Of a stretch of DNA of 8,426 nucleotides, positions 6,932 through 8,426 are shown piece by piece. The notes below the pieces were generated by a model that did no database searches, was not told the origin of the DNA, and was given only the letters and a program-made list of their open reading frames with translations. The first letter of the stretch is position 1; each line of letters opens with the position of its first letter. This stretch comes from Spirochaetota bacterium (GTDB taxonomy: Bacteria; Spirochaetota; UBA4802; JAFGJZ01), in contig JAEWVL010000178.1 of assembly GCA_023396665.1 (NCBI GenBank), positions 1 through 8,426 on the forward strand, in the 5' to 3' direction. The position numbers and the translations under genes were made by a program.

Positions 6932-8014
6932 CTATCGGCTTTTTTTCACAACAGTTTTTGTCCTGCGCTTTGGGCTTGATCCCGAAGCGGCACCCTTCGT
7001 TTTCGGGGATAAACCGGTTTTTATACCGGCGCCATTCGTACGCAGCGATTTTGACAGAGCGCTTTTCTCTGACGATCCGGCACTTTCAAGCAGGCGAACA
7101 CGGTACTGAATGTCTTCGAGAATACGGCGATTTACCGAAAACAGGTCGACAATCACCGCAGTCACAAAAAGAAGAAAGGCGATCATCACGCTTACCCCCG
7201 AAAAGATCACCGACTGAACATGCCCCTTACCCTCTCCGATAATGAAATTATACAGATACCAGGCGCTCGACAAAAGCCCGGCAAGGAAAAACAGAATGCC
7301 GAAACGCGCGAAAAATCTGAACGGTTCATATACAATATAAATTCTAAAAATAGTGATAATAGATTTTTTAATATATCCATACATGCTCTTCATAAGACGC
7401 GATGGCCGCAGTTCCTCGTTCGTGCGAATGGGAACCCAGGTGATCGCGACATTGCGAAGACCCGCCTGTATAATTGTTTCGAGCGTATAGGTATAATGGT
7501 TAAAGACATTCATCTTGAGAGCGGCATCGCGGGTCATGGCGCGAAAGCCGCTGGGTGCATCGGGGATATCGGTTTTGCTGGCCATACGAACCACTCCCGA
7601 ACCGATCTTTTGCAGCATCTTCTTCAGCGGCGAAAAGTGCCGTATCTGTGAAATAGGCCGCGCGCCCACCACGATATCGGCCCGCCCCTCAAGAATCGGC
7701 GCGACAAGCGTTGGTATATCATCCGCACAGTACTGGTTATCCGCATCCGTATTCACGATGACATCCGCTCCGAGCGCAATCGCTTCGTTAATGCCGGCCA
7801 TAAAAACATGAGCCAGCCCGCTGTTGCGCTTAAAGCTGATAACATGATCGACACCGCACTCGCGGGCGACCTCGACGGTATTGTCGGTGCTTCCGTCGTT
7901 GATCACAAGCCACTCGACGCTGCTGAAGCCGGCAACCTTTCGGGGCAGCTCGGCAAGCGCAAGCGGCAGGGTTTTTTCTTCATTATAACAGGGTATCTGA
8001 ATTATCAGCTTCAT
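6932..8014 (-). CDS. Family 2 glycosyltransferase, polyprenyl-phosphate sugar synthase type (GtrB/DPM1-like)
   Basis: A 360-residue enzyme likely to transfer a sugar from a nucleotide donor to a polyprenyl phosphate at the inner face of the membrane. The GT-A domain (about 1-215) starts IQIPCYNEEKTLP, has VINDGSTDNT (37-46), and the metal-binding DAD in VNTDADNQY (87-95), followed by DIVVGAR (113-119) and PSGFRAM (154-160). Two membrane segments follow, at about 237-258 and 267-292. Residues 312-360 form a basic tail rich in Lys, Arg, Ser and Thr. GGAG (8020-8023) is 5 bases before the ATG. It is the first gene of the leftward four-gene cluster and pairs with the downstream flippase-family gene. 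The sugar and lipid acceptor cannot be told from the sequence; dolichol-phosphate-mannose-like or GtrB glucosyltransferases are the closest described types. Confidence 0.92.
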   Translation of the reverse strand: MKLIIQIPCYNEEKTLPLALAELPRKVAGFSSVEWLVINDGSTDNTVEVARECGVDHVISFKRNSGLAHVFMAGINEAIALGADVIVNTDADNQYCADDIPTLVAPILEGRADIVVGARPISQIRHFSPLKKMLQKIGSGVVRMASKTDIPDAPSGFRAMTRDAALKMNVFNHYTYTLETIIQAGLRNVAITWVPIRTNEELRPSRLMKSMYGYIKKSIITIFRIYIVYEPFRFFARFGILFFLAGLLSSAWYLYNFIIGEGKGHVQSVIFSGVSVMIAFLLFVTAVIVDLFSVNRRILEDIQYRVRLLESAGSSEKSALSKSLRTNGAGIKTGLSPKTKGAASGSSPKRRTKTVVKKSR

Positions 8015-8256
8015 CGAAACTCCAGAAAAAGAGAAAATTACACGCCTCTTTCGGGCGGGGGGATATCACATACAAAACCCGGTGACATTATCACCAATCA
8101 AAGCAGAACGGCAAGATGTTTTTGTCAGGGCTCTGCGGTGTTAGCGATACAAAACCTTCTTGAAAAAAACCGGGCTGCCTGAAAAAAGGAAAGCACAGCT
8201 TTATACAGCCCCGAAGCGTTGTCTCCTGGCGCGGGACTGTACTTGAGAAAAATGAA
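8015..8256. other. Intergenic upstream region of the leftward operon
   Basis: I see no supported gene in this stretch, but the operon promoter should be here. On the minus strand a TGTAAT (8042-8037) could serve as a -10 box, but no acceptable -35 lies 16-18 bases before it, so it is not called. A dyad at 8081-8095 is listed separately. GGGCTG (8172-8177) and CAGCCC (8206-8211) can pair around an inner AAAGC/GCTTT hairpin (8189-8201). Confidence 0.5.
8081..8095. promoter_or_regulatory. Inverted repeat GGTGA-N5-TCACC upstream of the glycosyltransferase operon
   Basis: Perfect 5-bp arms (8081-8085 and 8091-8095) around CATTA, 67 bases upstream of the glycosyltransferase start. The position and form suit an operator. 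It resembles CRP/FNR-family half-sites (GTGA/TCAC), but the spacer is 5 rather than 6 bases, so the factor is not identified. Confidence 0.33.
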
Positions 8257-8407
8257 ATATGGGAACCTCGAATAATTACCAGCCCAGGATGCATGGACGA
8301 GCAGCCTGCCTGCGGCAGGCGACCAGTCCGCAATGTTTTTACCTCGTTTTTCATTGGAATTATTCGAGGTTCGAGTTGCGAAGATTTATTTATAGAGGTT
8401 CCCATAT
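8257..8407. repeat. Compact fold-back element with terminal and nested inverted repeats (MITE-like)
   Basis: The 151-base unit is bounded by perfect 13-bp inverted repeats, ATATGGGAACCTC (8257-8269) and its complement (8395-8407). The left arm is shared with a second, longer pairing: GAACCTCGAATAATT (8263-8277) matches its complement at 8358-8372, extended by CCA/TGG (8279-8281 with 8355-8357) across a one-base bulge. Inside, GGAC/GTCC (8295-8298, 8326-8329) flanks a symmetric 5/5 loop around a perfect 7-bp hairpin, GCCTGCC-TGC-GGCAGGC (8304-8320). The core ACCTCG recurs at 8341-8346 and in complement at 8365-8370. It has no coding capacity. It fits a miniature inverted-repeat or palindromic repeat element; no target-site duplication can be told apart from the symmetric AT-rich ends. 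Confidence 0.6.
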
Positions 8408-8426
8408 ATGATCAACAGAGGTGGAT

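Noticed and set aside
8091..8405. Minus-strand open frame of 104 codons across the right-edge region
   Set aside because: It crosses the fold-back element, has no ribosome binding site and no domain-like sequence.
8257..8407. Integron attC site
   Set aside because: The nested arms recall a folded attC, but neither strand gives the required end cores (RYYYAAC and GTTRRRY): the arms read GGGAACC and GGTTCCC. No integrase gene is in the window.

Overview
This bacterial window has moderately balanced base composition. The organism cannot be fixed from it. A spirochaete is a weak guess, from the flavour of the histidine kinase and TrmH-type methyltransferase sequences; no marker gene settles it. 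The layout is two blocks that converge near 3515-3528.

Rightward block (1-3514). The window opens inside the 3' end of a diaminopimelate decarboxylase gene (lysA, lysine biosynthesis). Next is a short relic of an alpha/beta hydrolase gene: its ribosome binding site and N-terminus are joined out of frame to its C-terminus, and the middle is missing (474-652). An intact C45-like (acyl-CoA:6-aminopenicillanate acyltransferase type) Ntn hydrolase follows, then an AraC-family regulator with a C-terminal GyrI-like ligand-binding domain. A small unrecognised gene ends the block; it has a good sigma70-type promoter, a dyad against the -35 box and a leader of about 125 bases.

Leftward block (8014-3529). 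Four closely packed genes look like one operon, in transcription order: a membrane-anchored family 2 glycosyltransferase of the polyprenyl-phosphate type, a UPF0104/LPG-synthase-TM-like flippase-family membrane protein, a membrane PAS histidine kinase, and a SpoU/TrmH-family RNA 2'-O-methyltransferase. The first two are a familiar pairing for lipid-linked sugar or envelope lipid chemistry. The kinase overlaps or nearly abuts the flippase gene, and no response regulator is in the window.

Right edge (8015-8426). This stretch has no supported gene. It holds a short dyad upstream of the operon and, at 8257-8407, a compact fold-back element with nested inverted repeats and 13-bp terminal inverted repeats, resembling a miniature mobile or repetitive element. 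This element and the hydrolase relic are the most unusual things seen. I found no complete new multi-gene system that the sequence alone could prove.
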